Shown piece after piece: positions 1 through 8,494 of a stretch of DNA of 64,000 nucleotides. The stretch comes from Flammeovirgaceae bacterium 311 (GTDB taxonomy: Bacteria > Bacteroidota > Bacteroidia > Cytophagales > Cyclobacteriaceae). The stretch lies in NCBI GenBank assembly GCA_000597885.1, contig CP004371.1:806001-870000 (forward strand). Reading direction: 5' to 3'. The notes beneath the pieces were generated by a model that did no database searches, was not told where the DNA came from, and worked only from the letters and a program-made list of their open reading frames with translations. A program made the position numbers and the translations under genes. Numbering within the stretch: the stretch's first letter is position 1; the number at the start of each line of letters is the position of its first letter.

Positions 1-1
1 C

Positions 2-1060
2 ATTCTGTTTCTGCTCTGGTTATTTTTTGCTGGTATTCACTATGCAGGTACATTTTTAAAACCCCTGGCCTTTGCTGCCATTTTCGCTATGTTACTGTGG
101 CCGGTTACCCGTAAAATGGAGTCCTGGGGCATCAATCAAAAGCTTGCAAGTTTTCTGTCGGTGCTCTTGATGGTGGCAGTTATTGTGGGAGTCATCTGGC
201 TGTTAAGCAATCAGATACGTGGTTTTTCAGAAGAGCTGCCCCAGCTTCAGCAGACTTTTAAGGAAAAATTAGAGCAGGCCAAGGATTTTGTAGATGAACA
301 GTTCGGCATTTCAGTTGAAAAACAGGAAGACATGTTAGAACAAGGCCGCTCAGGAGCAGGCAGTGCAGGCAAGCAGTTTGCTCAACAGTTAGTGAACACT
401 CTTGCACAAACACTCCTCATGCTGGTGTATGTATTTTTACTGCTGTTGTACCGAAACCGTTTTAAGAATTTCATATTAAAGTATACCCCTGAAGAAAAAA
501 GAGACAAGGCAAGAAAGATTATTCTAAACTCAGCTAATGTAGCAAAAGATTACCTGTCGGGTCGCCTGTTGCTGATAACTATACTAGCCATTGCCTACTG
601 CGTAGGACTCAGCATCATTGGCATTCAGCAGGCTATCTTCTTTGGTATTTTAGCAGCCATCCTGGGTTTCATTCCTTTTGTTGGTAACATCCTGGGTGCC
701 TTTCTCCCATTAGCCATGGCCCTGCTGAACCAGGGCACAACAGCAGCGCTAAGTGTAGTAATCCTTTTTACCATTGTACAGCTAATAGAAAATTATCTGT
801 TAGAGCCTCTGGTGGTGGGTAAAAAAGTAGATCTCAATGCTTTCTTTGCTATTTCGGTGGTTGTACTGGGCGAAATTATCTGGGGACTTACCGGTGCTAT
901 TCTGGCCATGCCTTTACTTGGTATTGCTAAAATTATTTTCGATAACATACGGCAGTTAAACCCTATAGGCTATCTGGTTGGAGAAGACCAGAACGAAAGC
1001 GATTCTGACTGGAGTAAGAAGCTGGTAAACAAAGTAAAAAGTATATTCAGCAGCAACTAA
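2..1060 (+). CDS. AI-2E family transporter (PerM-like), 5' end outside window
   Basis: The reading frame is open from base 2 with no stop, so the gene starts before the window and the ATG at 89 is internal. The visible 352 residues contain repeated hydrophobic helices, a hydrophilic periplasmic-type stretch with coiled-coil character (around QLQQTFKEKLEQAKDF), and the conserved C-terminal block FGILAAILGFIPFVGNILG followed by a VQLIENYLLEP-type motif characteristic of the AI-2E/PerM family. Family members are eight-helix membrane proteins; proposed roles include autoinducer export and ion exchange, and the substrate here cannot be assigned. A perfect hairpin follows the stop. Confidence in the family is high, in the substrate low. 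Confidence 0.9.
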   Translation: MLFLLWLFFAGIHYAGTFLKPLAFAAIFAMLLWPVTRKMESWGINQKLASFLSVLLMVAVIVGVIWLLSNQIRGFSEELPQLQQTFKEKLEQAKDFVDEQFGISVEKQEDMLEQGRSGAGSAGKQFAQQLVNTLAQTLLMLVYVFLLLLYRNRFKNFILKYTPEEKRDKARKIILNSANVAKDYLSGRLLLITILAIAYCVGLSIIGIQQAIFFGILAAILGFIPFVGNILGAFLPLAMALLNQGTTAALSVVILFTIVQLIENYLLEPLVVGKKVDLNAFFAISVVVLGEIIWGLTGAILAMPLLGIAKIIFDNIRQLNPIGYLVGEDQNESDSDWSKKLVNKVKSIFSSN

Positions 1061-1100
1061 TGCTTTAACACATCTGCATCAGCTGCTCCGCCTAAGCCAT

Positions 1101-1131
1101 TTAAAGCTGTTCTATTCAGGAACAGCTTTAA
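1101..1131 (+). terminator. Hairpin terminator after the AI-2E gene
   Basis: A perfect 12-bp inverted repeat (TTAAAGCTGTTC / GAACAGCTTTAA) with a 7-base loop lies 40 bases after the stop codon. There is no strong T-run on the right, so it may act as a processing or stability hairpin as much as a terminator. The motif TTAAAGCTGT recurs once at about 1159. Confidence 0.55.
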
Positions 1132-1256
1132 CTGTTAGAACACTTTTTATTCAACAAAATTTAAAGCTGTCCACAAGATAAAAATTACCTTAATAATTAT
1201 ATCTTACTCTCTCTCAGGCTTAAACTATTGCTAGTATAGCATTACAGGGCAGCAGC

Positions 1257-3485
1257 ATGACGAACATTTCTACACTTAGTGATTTTCATCCGCAGTTTCG
1301 GACCGATCTGGTTCAAAATTCTCCTCCGGCATGGAGTAAATCGCCCGCCAGCAATGTTCCCTCTCCTGATGCAGATTACCAGTTTCTGGCACATCCTCAA
1401 AAAAACAGTATTTATGCCGGCGAACAACTTTCTGCTCAGGCACCAGAACTGCAGCTGCCTTTGTTACTACACCCGAAAGATGCTGAAAAACTGCAAAAAT
1501 TACTGCTGGCAGAACATCAAAAAGAAGCTCCTGCTCAGGTAGAGGTCACTGGTAATTTTCAGGCATTAGATGGTTTTAGCTGGATTACCTGCAGCCTTAC
1601 AGCACGCCCCTTACCTACAGTTTACAGAGATTTACTTGGCTGGCATGTAGTAGCCAGTATCAAACAACCTGCAGCGAATGTATCGCTTAAATCCAGGGGA
1701 GAACAGGCGCTATTTATCCTTAGCCAGCTTCATCATGCCGGCCTCTGGAGCTACAATCCATTAAATGAAATGCTGGAACTGGATGCAGCACTCCAAAAGC
1801 TTTTAAACCTCAGCAAACCGAGCTTTAAGATCCAGGAATGGCTTCGCTACATACATCCCGATGATGTAAAACGCCTGCTGAAAAAGGTTTTTGAGCTGCA
1901 ACGAAAGGGCGGCCTATTCCAGTTAAACATTCGTTACCAAGGTCCCTCCGGCAAGCGTTACAGGTACCTGACACTCTCTGCCAGCTCCTTTCTTACAGAA
2001 GGCAAAGGTTTTTCCATAACAGGTTTATGTTACGATGGCACCTATCAGCAAAGGCTGCAGTCTAAAAGCCTGCTCAACAAGGTTTTCCTGGACGAAGCCC
2101 AGTCGCTGGGAAATATTGGCTGTTTTGAATGGCAGCCCCAGTTAAACAAACTGGTGGCAACCCGGCAGCTAAAGCTAATCACAGGCCTCCCGAAAGAAGA
2201 AGATTTCTCATTAGATTTTCTTAGCAAATCCCTGATGCCTGAAGATCTGGCCGCTGTAGAACATCTATATGCTGCCTTCCTGGCCGGTGAGCAAACCCAG
2301 GAGCTGACTGTACGCTTCAGGCACAACAGTGGAAAAATGCAGACCCTGTGGTTTCAGGCAAAGGCATTTTACCATAAAGGCAGCATGACCTCACTAATAG
2401 GTATTGTGCAGGATATTTCTGACCGGGCAAACAAGCAGGTACAAATACAGGCAAAAGACCGCCTGATTAATGGTTTTCTAAAAAACCTACCTGTTTGTAT
2501 AATTGCTGTTAACCGGAAGGAACAGATTGTTTCTGTAATAGGCAATGGGCTGAAAGCCACCGGTCTTGAACGCAAAAAACTCATTGGCAGCTCAGTTTCA
2601 GTAATTTCAGCAGGCTTTGCAAATCAGCTGGAGCAGGTTTTTAAGGGGTCTCCAAAGAGTTTTGTGGCAGAATCTGACAATGATCATGGTAGCTTCAGTA
2701 TCTTCAATTACTACTACTTTGATGCAGAACGCGACCTTGCCGTTGGCTTCTCGCTGGATATTACCAGCATAAAACAAGCTGAGCTTACCAAAGCTCATTT
2801 AAATGAGCTGGAAAACCGCTACCAGCTGATGGAAACCTTTGTGCACGCTGTGGCACATGATCTGCGATCGCCGGTTGTAAACCTTGATATGTTGCTCACT
2901 TTTTTTGCACAGGAGAATTCACCTGAAGATCAGCAAAAGTATGTTGCTGCCATGAACAACGGTATTCAGCACCTCAAACGCACGCTTGATGCTTTGATTG
3001 AAATACTGCGGATAGAGAAAGATAGTAATGTGGCAGCCGATGAAATAAGGTTTGATGAGCTGCTACAGGAGCTGGAGCAAGAGTATGGCAAAAAACTAAA
3101 GGAGGCAGCAGGAAGTATAAACGTATACCTGCAATGTGAAACCATACGCTACAACAAGGCCTACCTCAGCAGCATATTGCGTAACCTCATTAGTAATGCT
3201 ATTAAATACAGCTATCCCGGCAGACCTCCTCAAATCAGTATTTGCACCGAACAGAAAGGTAATGTTGTGTTGTTGCTGGTACAGGATAACGGCATGGGTA
3301 TGGATCTTAAAAAATGGGGCCATCAGCTGTTTAAGCCATTTAAAAGACTTAACAACCACAAAAAGGGAACCGGCATTGGCCTGCACCTGGTAAAGCAGAT
3401 TATAGAAAAAAACGGGGGTAAAATAAAAGTTAAAAGTCAGCCTGGCTCGGGAAGTACATTCTTCTGTTTCTTAAGAGCTTATTAG
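1257..3485 (+). CDS. Soluble PAS-domain sensor histidine kinase
   Basis: This 742-residue kinase has no signal peptide or membrane helix, so it should sense a cytoplasmic signal. The N-terminal two thirds hold PAS-like segments, including HPDD (about 200) and MPEDLAAVEHL with a PAC-like end GIVQDISDR (about 375). The transmitter follows: H-box HAVAHDLRSPV with the phospho-acceptor His534, N-box LRNLISNAIKYS, G1 DNGMGMD and G2 GTGIGLHLV near the C-terminus. No receiver or DNA-binding domain is attached and no response regulator lies next to it, so its partner is elsewhere (orphan kinase). The ATG at 1257 is the first in frame. Family assignment is secure; the signal is unknown. Confidence 0.93.
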   Translation: MTNISTLSDFHPQFRTDLVQNSPPAWSKSPASNVPSPDADYQFLAHPQKNSIYAGEQLSAQAPELQLPLLLHPKDAEKLQKLLLAEHQKEAPAQVEVTGNFQALDGFSWITCSLTARPLPTVYRDLLGWHVVASIKQPAANVSLKSRGEQALFILSQLHHAGLWSYNPLNEMLELDAALQKLLNLSKPSFKIQEWLRYIHPDDVKRLLKKVFELQRKGGLFQLNIRYQGPSGKRYRYLTLSASSFLTEGKGFSITGLCYDGTYQQRLQSKSLLNKVFLDEAQSLGNIGCFEWQPQLNKLVATRQLKLITGLPKEEDFSLDFLSKSLMPEDLAAVEHLYAAFLAGEQTQELTVRFRHNSGKMQTLWFQAKAFYHKGSMTSLIGIVQDISDRANKQVQIQAKDRLINGFLKNLPVCIIAVNRKEQIVSVIGNGLKATGLERKKLIGSSVSVISAGFANQLEQVFKGSPKSFVAESDNDHGSFSIFNYYYFDAERDLAVGFSLDITSIKQAELTKAHLNELENRYQLMETFVHAVAHDLRSPVVNLDMLLTFFAQENSPEDQQKYVAAMNNGIQHLKRTLDALIEILRIEKDSNVAADEIRFDELLQELEQEYGKKLKEAAGSINVYLQCETIRYNKAYLSSILRNLISNAIKYSYPGRPPQISICTEQKGNVVLLLVQDNGMGMDLKKWGHQLFKPFKRLNNHKKGTGIGLHLVKQIIEKNGGKIKVKSQPGSGSTFFCFLRAY

Positions 3486-3516
3486 TAAGTACTTAAAGGC
3501 CTGGTTAACGTCCACC

Positions 3517-3744
3517 TTAATCAATCACTTTACCTGTATACATAACCAGCTGTTTACCAGAAGCGGTCTCATCAGTAAATATCATCATCCCCTCGAAGGA
3601 AGAGATCTGCCAGATGTGCTCTAGAATGTTAGCTTCCAGGCCAGTTGCCAGTAGATTTCGGCACAGCTGCTGCTGTAACTGCTATATGAACAGAATTCCT
3701 GATGCTGTTCCAAAGAATTTTACACCTTGAATTGCTCCGGATGA
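3517..3744 (-). pseudogene. Possible remnant of a minus-strand gene
   Basis: The 400-base gap 3486-3887 has no intact gene. On the minus strand a frame is open from 3744 to a stop at 3517, broken by one in-frame TAG (3682-3684). After that stop it encodes about 54 residues ending TASGKQLVMYTGKVID, and before it a piece ending GTASGILFI. The composition looks protein-like, but the only ATGs are internal and I recognise no family. It may be a decayed gene tail or chance. Confidence 0.22.
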
Positions 3745-3887
3745 TTATAAATTATTATTAGATTTTTTTAGCGGCTCCGTCCCCGGATTCTCCTGTATGG
3801 CGGCTGCTATTTTGGTGATCTGAAAATAGACAGCTATATTTTAGACTCCATTTTTTTATTGAACCTAACCAAACTAACTGATTAAGG

Positions 3888-6824
3888 ATGAGAATTTTAC
3901 GAAAGAAGACATGGGCTGTGCTTATGGCAATACTCATGTTGGGTGGTACAGGCTGCGAAACCAGCAGAAAGCAGGTAAGCAGTACTGCCACCCCAGAACC
4001 TGTTGTTGCAACAGAAGAAAATAAACAGGAATTAAACCTAGATTATGAAAAGTACACCCTGGACAATGGTCTGGAGGTAATCCTGCACCAGGATCATTCA
4101 GATCCGATAGTAGCAGTTTCCATTATCTATCATGTTGGCTCCAGCAGGGAAAAACCGGGCCGCACCGGCTTCGCCCACTTTTTTGAGCACATGCTGTTCC
4201 AAAGCTCTGAAAACGTACCTAAAGGGCATTTCTTTAGCCGGATCAATGATCTGGGTGGCACCTTTAATGGCGGTACCTGGACAGACGGTACCATCTATTA
4301 TGAAACAGTACCAAAAGATGCGCTGGAGAAGGTCTTGTGGATGGAGTCTGACCGGATGGGCTTCTTCATCAATACGGTAACACAGGCTGCACTGGAAAAT
4401 GAAAAACTGGTGGTAAAGAATGAAAAGCGCCAGCGATACGATAACCAGCCTTATGGCCATACCAGCTATGTGATTAACAAGGCGCTTTATCCTGAAGATC
4501 ACCCTTATAACTGGTTAACCATTGGCTCGCTTGCAGATTTGCAGGCTGCCACACTGGATGATGTAAAGGAATTTTATGAAACCTACTATGGCACCAACAA
4601 TGCTACGCTGGTAATTGCCGGCGATTTTGAAAAGGCTCAGGCCAGGGAATGGGTGGATAAATACTTTGGTGAGATCAAAGACCGGGAGCAAGTACCTGTA
4701 CAGCAGCCCCAGCAGCCACAACTAAGCAGTAACATTAAAGTATACCATGAAGATGCCTATGCTAAGGTGCCCGAACTAACCCTGGTATGGCCAACTGTAG
4801 AAATGTTTAGCGATGATGCTTACGCATTGGATATACTGGGCGACCTGCTTGCCGATGGAAAGCGCGCTCCCCTCTACAAGGTACTGGTAGAGCAGCAAAA
4901 GCTGGCACCCTCCCCCCGCGCTTATAACAGCAGCCAGGAGCTGGCCGGCACCTTTAACATAAAAGTAAGAGCCTTTGATAACATAGACCTGGATCAGGCC
5001 TATACTGCTGTAATGGCAGCCCTTGATTCCTTTGCAACCAAAGGTTTTACCGAGCAGGACCTGGAACGTATCCGGAATATGCAGGAAACAAGTTTGTATA
5101 ATGGATTAACCAGTGTGTTCGGCAAAGCATACCAGCTGGCCTATTATAATGAATTTGCCGGTTCTCCTGATAAGCTGATGGAAGATGTTGAAAAATTCCG
5201 CCAGGTAAGCATGGAAGATGTAAACCGGGTATTTCGGCAGTATCTACACAATAAACCGCACGTGATAGGTTCTTTTGTACCCCGGGGGCAGGTAGCGCTG
5301 GCTGTAGAAGGATCACAGAAAGCTGCTGTTGAAGAAGAAGATATTTCTTCTGCTGTAAGCCAGACCTTGGACGAAGAGGCAGAAGCACAAAACATCCAGA
5401 GAACTCCCTCTGCTATTGACCGCAGTATAGAGCCTGAACTAGGTGCAGCGCCCACCCTCAATGTGCCACAGATCTGGGAAACAGAATTATCCAACGGCCT
5501 TCATGTATATGGTATTCAGTATGAAGAGCTGCCGGTGGTGCAAATCAGCATTGGATTGATGGGAGGCGGCCTTCTTGAGCAGCAGCAAAAGTCAGGACTT
5601 ACCAACCTGCTGACAGACCTGATGATGGAAGGTACTGCCACCAAAACACCTGAAGAACTGGAAGATGCCATAGGACAGCTGGGCGCCAACATCAGCATGG
5701 TAACAGATCGTGAAAGCATTACCCTCTATGCCAACACACTGGCACGCAATTATGATGAGGTAATGAAACTGGTAAATGAAATTCTCCTGCAGCCACGATG
5801 GGATGCACAAGAATTTGCCCGGCTAAAAGATGCACAACTAAACCGGATACAACAGGCCGAGGCCAATCCCGAAGCAGTAGCCAGTGAAGTGTTCAGCAAA
5901 CTTTTATATGGAGAGAACAATACAATGGCACAGAGCCTGCGCGGTACCAGAGAGAGCGTTAGCGCCCTTACAATTGATGATATGAAGGCCTACTATAACA
6001 ACTACTTCTCTCCTTCTGTAGCTTCATTTCATATTGTGGGTATGATAGACCGTGCTGGTGTAATGGAGTCCCTGCAGCCCCTGGAAAATAGCTGGCCTGC
6101 TAAAGAAGTAGCTATTCCTGCTGCAAAAGCTAAAGCCACTGCCACCAAACCTGCACTGTATTTTGTAGATGTTCCCAATGCCAAGCAGTCTGTGATCCGG
6201 ATCGGCCGGCTTGCAGAATTCACCGAGCCTGCAGAATATTTTGCAGCCAATGTAGCCAATTACCACCTGGGCCAGGGTTCTGGAGGATTGTTATTCAGAA
6301 TACTAAGAGAAGAAAAAGGCTATACCTATGGCGCTTACAGCGGCTTTAACCGTTATGCGAATGCTCCCGGCTATTTCGCAGCTAGCTCATCCGTACAGTC
6401 CAATGTTACCAAGGAGGCAGTAGAAACCTTCAGGAGTATTCTGGAATCATATCAGCAGGAGTACACCGAAGCCGATCTTGATAAAACCCGTCAGGCGCTG
6501 CTACGCCAGGATGCACGTGCTTATGAAACCCCCTATCAGAAGCTTGGGGTGTTGCAAACCATCAGCACCTATAATATGCCTGTGGATTATATGCTGCGTA
6601 ACCAGCAGATCATCCAGAACATGTCTCTGGAGCAAAGCAAGGCACTAATGCAAAAGTATATGAACCCGGGCCAAATGGTGTACCTGGTAGTAGGCGATGC
6701 ACAAAGCCAGTTAGGCCGTATGGAAGAAACAGGTCTTGGTAAGCCTGTTGTACTCGACAATAAAGGCAATATCCTCAACCAGTCGGAGGCACAAGCCGGG
6801 CCAGGCACTAAAAAGAAGAATTAG
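3888..6824 (+). CDS. M16 family zinc metallopeptidase lipoprotein (double-domain)
   Basis: The 978-residue product begins with a lipoprotein signal (hydrophobic core, then LGGTGC with Cys at about residue 23), so it should be anchored in the periplasm or outer membrane. The first M16 domain carries the inverted zinc motif HFFEH (His97, Glu100, His101), with the third ligand probably Glu179 in VVKNEKRQ. A second M16 unit (from about 520) lacks HxxEH but keeps the LFRILREEKGYTYGAYSGF substrate-side motif near residue 810. This matches the active/inactive halves of pitrilysin-type enzymes fused in one chain. Peptide substrates are unknown. The gene stands alone, followed by a strong terminator. 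Confidence 0.93.
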   Translation: MRILRKKTWAVLMAILMLGGTGCETSRKQVSSTATPEPVVATEENKQELNLDYEKYTLDNGLEVILHQDHSDPIVAVSIIYHVGSSREKPGRTGFAHFFEHMLFQSSENVPKGHFFSRINDLGGTFNGGTWTDGTIYYETVPKDALEKVLWMESDRMGFFINTVTQAALENEKLVVKNEKRQRYDNQPYGHTSYVINKALYPEDHPYNWLTIGSLADLQAATLDDVKEFYETYYGTNNATLVIAGDFEKAQAREWVDKYFGEIKDREQVPVQQPQQPQLSSNIKVYHEDAYAKVPELTLVWPTVEMFSDDAYALDILGDLLADGKRAPLYKVLVEQQKLAPSPRAYNSSQELAGTFNIKVRAFDNIDLDQAYTAVMAALDSFATKGFTEQDLERIRNMQETSLYNGLTSVFGKAYQLAYYNEFAGSPDKLMEDVEKFRQVSMEDVNRVFRQYLHNKPHVIGSFVPRGQVALAVEGSQKAAVEEEDISSAVSQTLDEEAEAQNIQRTPSAIDRSIEPELGAAPTLNVPQIWETELSNGLHVYGIQYEELPVVQISIGLMGGGLLEQQQKSGLTNLLTDLMMEGTATKTPEELEDAIGQLGANISMVTDRESITLYANTLARNYDEVMKLVNEILLQPRWDAQEFARLKDAQLNRIQQAEANPEAVASEVFSKLLYGENNTMAQSLRGTRESVSALTIDDMKAYYNNYFSPSVASFHIVGMIDRAGVMESLQPLENSWPAKEVAIPAAKAKATATKPALYFVDVPNAKQSVIRIGRLAEFTEPAEYFAANVANYHLGQGSGGLLFRILREEKGYTYGAYSGFNRYANAPGYFAASSSVQSNVTKEAVETFRSILESYQQEYTEADLDKTRQALLRQDARAYETPYQKLGVLQTISTYNMPVDYMLRNQQIIQNMSLEQSKALMQKYMNPGQMVYLVVGDAQSQLGRMEETGLGKPVVLDNKGNILNQSEAQAGPGTKKKN

Positions 6825-6846
6825 CAGCCTGATGTCGCGCATTTGT

Positions 6847-6879
6847 AAAGCCTTATCCTTACCAGATAAGGCTTTTTTT
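6847..6879 (+). terminator. Rho-independent terminator of the M16 peptidase gene
   Basis: An 11-bp perfect stem (AAAGCCTTATC / GATAAGGCTTT) with a 7-base loop is followed directly by a T-run, 22 bases after the stop codon. Confidence 0.85.
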
Positions 6880-6912
6880 AACCCTTGATATGCAAAGCAC
6901 GTAATAAGTGGC

Positions 6913-7407
6913 ATGAAAACAAGAAGTGCATATACAAAGCAAGCTCCTGATAACAGCAAAGTGCCGAACCTGTACTGGATTGAGCAGTTGGCCAGGATCA
7001 TGGACTCAAAGTTCAGGATTCCCGGCACCAGATTTCGCTTTGGTCTGGATCCGATACTGGGCCTGATACCCATTTTTGGAGATGTTACTGCCGCAGCCAT
7101 CTCGGGTGGGCTCATCATCTCCATGATCAAGTATGGTGTAAGCCGAAAAGTTGTGTATAAAATGCTTGTGAATGTAGCCCTGGATGCTACCATTGGCAGC
7201 ATTCCGGTACTGGGATGGGTATTTGACTTTTACTATAAAGCCAACAACAGAAATATCCGGCTGCTAAAAGAACATTATGAAGAAGGCAAACACACCGGCA
7301 GTGGTACCGGTGTGATTATTACAGTAGTGGTCGTGATTCTGGCACTGATTGTCCTCCTTATCTGGGGACTTGTAGCGCTGTTTCAGTGGCTGGCTGCTTT
7401 AATCTAA
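6913..7407 (+). CDS. DUF4112 domain-containing membrane protein
   Basis: This 164-residue protein has the DUF4112 pattern: a LARIMDSKFRIPG opening, then FGLDPILGLIPIFGD and IGSIPVLGWVFDFYYKAN, two related Gly/Pro-rich hydrophobic segments. A further hydrophobic helix (about 133-160) follows a basic and glycine-rich linker. The family is of unknown function and probably membrane embedded. Its stop overlaps that of the convergent YihY gene by 4 bases, so the two transcripts collide tail to tail. No functional link to neighbours is evident. Confidence 0.85.
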   Translation: MKTRSAYTKQAPDNSKVPNLYWIEQLARIMDSKFRIPGTRFRFGLDPILGLIPIFGDVTAAAISGGLIISMIKYGVSRKVVYKMLVNVALDATIGSIPVLGWVFDFYYKANNRNIRLLKEHYEEGKHTGSGTGVIITVVVVILALIVLLIWGLVALFQWLAALI

Positions 7408-8441
7408 AGCGGCCGCCTGGCTTTTCGTTGTACATAAATGATCTCCGGACCACTTTTTTGAGCTGGTGCATCATCAGAACGTTTATTTGCAGCTGCAGAC
7501 CGGTCTTGGTTATTCTGCTGCTTATTATCAGTTCCTACAGCTTTATGAGTATTTTTTTGCTTGGCATGTTTACTGGGGTTCACAGGTTGCAAATACCTGC
7601 GGGCATATACTTTTGTGAATTCTGCACCAAAAAATAAGATAAGGCAGGAGTAAGAAACCCATAGTAAAATAAGGATGATAGACCCTGCCGCTCCATAAGC
7701 AGAACCTGGATTGGCTCTGCCAAAATAGATCCCCAGGGCAAACTTGCCGATTACAAAAAGCGCAGCAGTTACAATTGCCCCTGTCCATACAGTACGCCAT
7801 TCAAGATCCACATCTGGTAATATCTTAAATATCATTGCAAAAAGCAGCGTTATAATACCAAAGGATACCAGGAATTGCACTACATAAAACACATACAGGA
7901 GATAGTCAGGTAAATGCTGTACAATAAAATCACTTAATACAGAAAGCAGGGTAGTCAGGAGCAGTGAAATAAGCATGAGAAAGCCAATCACCAGAATCAC
8001 ACTGAAAGAGGTTACCCTGTCTTTCAGCAGTTTCATGAAACCGGCATTTTCGTTGGCTTCTACATTCCAAACATTGTTAAGTGATTGCTGCAGCTGATAA
8101 AAAACCCCTGTAGCACCAAAAATCAGAACAGCAATACCTATAATAGTGGCAATGGTGGAGTTCTGGTTGGTATAGGCATTAGAGATCATCGTTTCTACCT
8201 CTGATGCCGCATCTGGTCCGATCATGTTTCCTATTTCAGAAGATAGCTCGCCTTGAACGGCTGCTTCTCCAAAGATGGACCCTGCTATTGTAATAACGAT
8301 AATTAGCAGCGCAGGCAGGCTAAAAATGGCGTAATAAGCCACAACAGCGCTCTGTCGCCAGGGCTCATCATTGTTCCATTCTGTATATGTTTCCTTGATA
8401 AGTCCCGGAAGATCTTTCCACTTCAATTTATTTTCGGCCAT
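7404..8441 (-). CDS. YihY/virulence factor BrkB family membrane protein
   Basis: The 345-residue protein shows the YihY/BrkB (formerly RNase BN) pattern: N-terminal WRQSAVVAYYAIFSLPALLIIV, then NNVWNVE, and about six membrane helices up to GSIILILLWVSYSCLILFFGAEFTKVYA, a strongly conserved family signature. The C-terminal 60 residues are a hydrophilic tail rich in Lys, Gln and Asn with no recognisable domain. The family has no settled biochemical role; the early claim of tRNase activity was withdrawn for this protein. The ATG at 8441 lies 53 bases from the preceding hybrid kinase stop, so the two could be co-transcribed. Confidence 0.9.
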   Translation of the reverse strand: MAENKLKWKDLPGLIKETYTEWNNDEPWRQSAVVAYYAIFSLPALLIIVITIAGSIFGEAAVQGELSSEIGNMIGPDAASEVETMISNAYTNQNSTIATIIGIAVLIFGATGVFYQLQQSLNNVWNVEANENAGFMKLLKDRVTSFSVILVIGFLMLISLLLTTLLSVLSDFIVQHLPDYLLYVFYVVQFLVSFGIITLLFAMIFKILPDVDLEWRTVWTGAIVTAALFVIGKFALGIYFGRANPGSAYGAAGSIILILLWVSYSCLILFFGAEFTKVYARRYLQPVNPSKHAKQKNTHKAVGTDNKQQNNQDRSAAANKRSDDAPAQKSGPEIIYVQRKARRPL

Positions 8442-8494
8442 GAGTTGGGTATGAGATTTTTCAAGATAAAAAACCCCGATACCTGCTAAATTGT

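Noticed and set aside
1242-1427. 61-codon minus ORF at the start of the PAS kinase gene
   Set aside because: It lies wholly opposite a well-supported kinase gene and has no family features.
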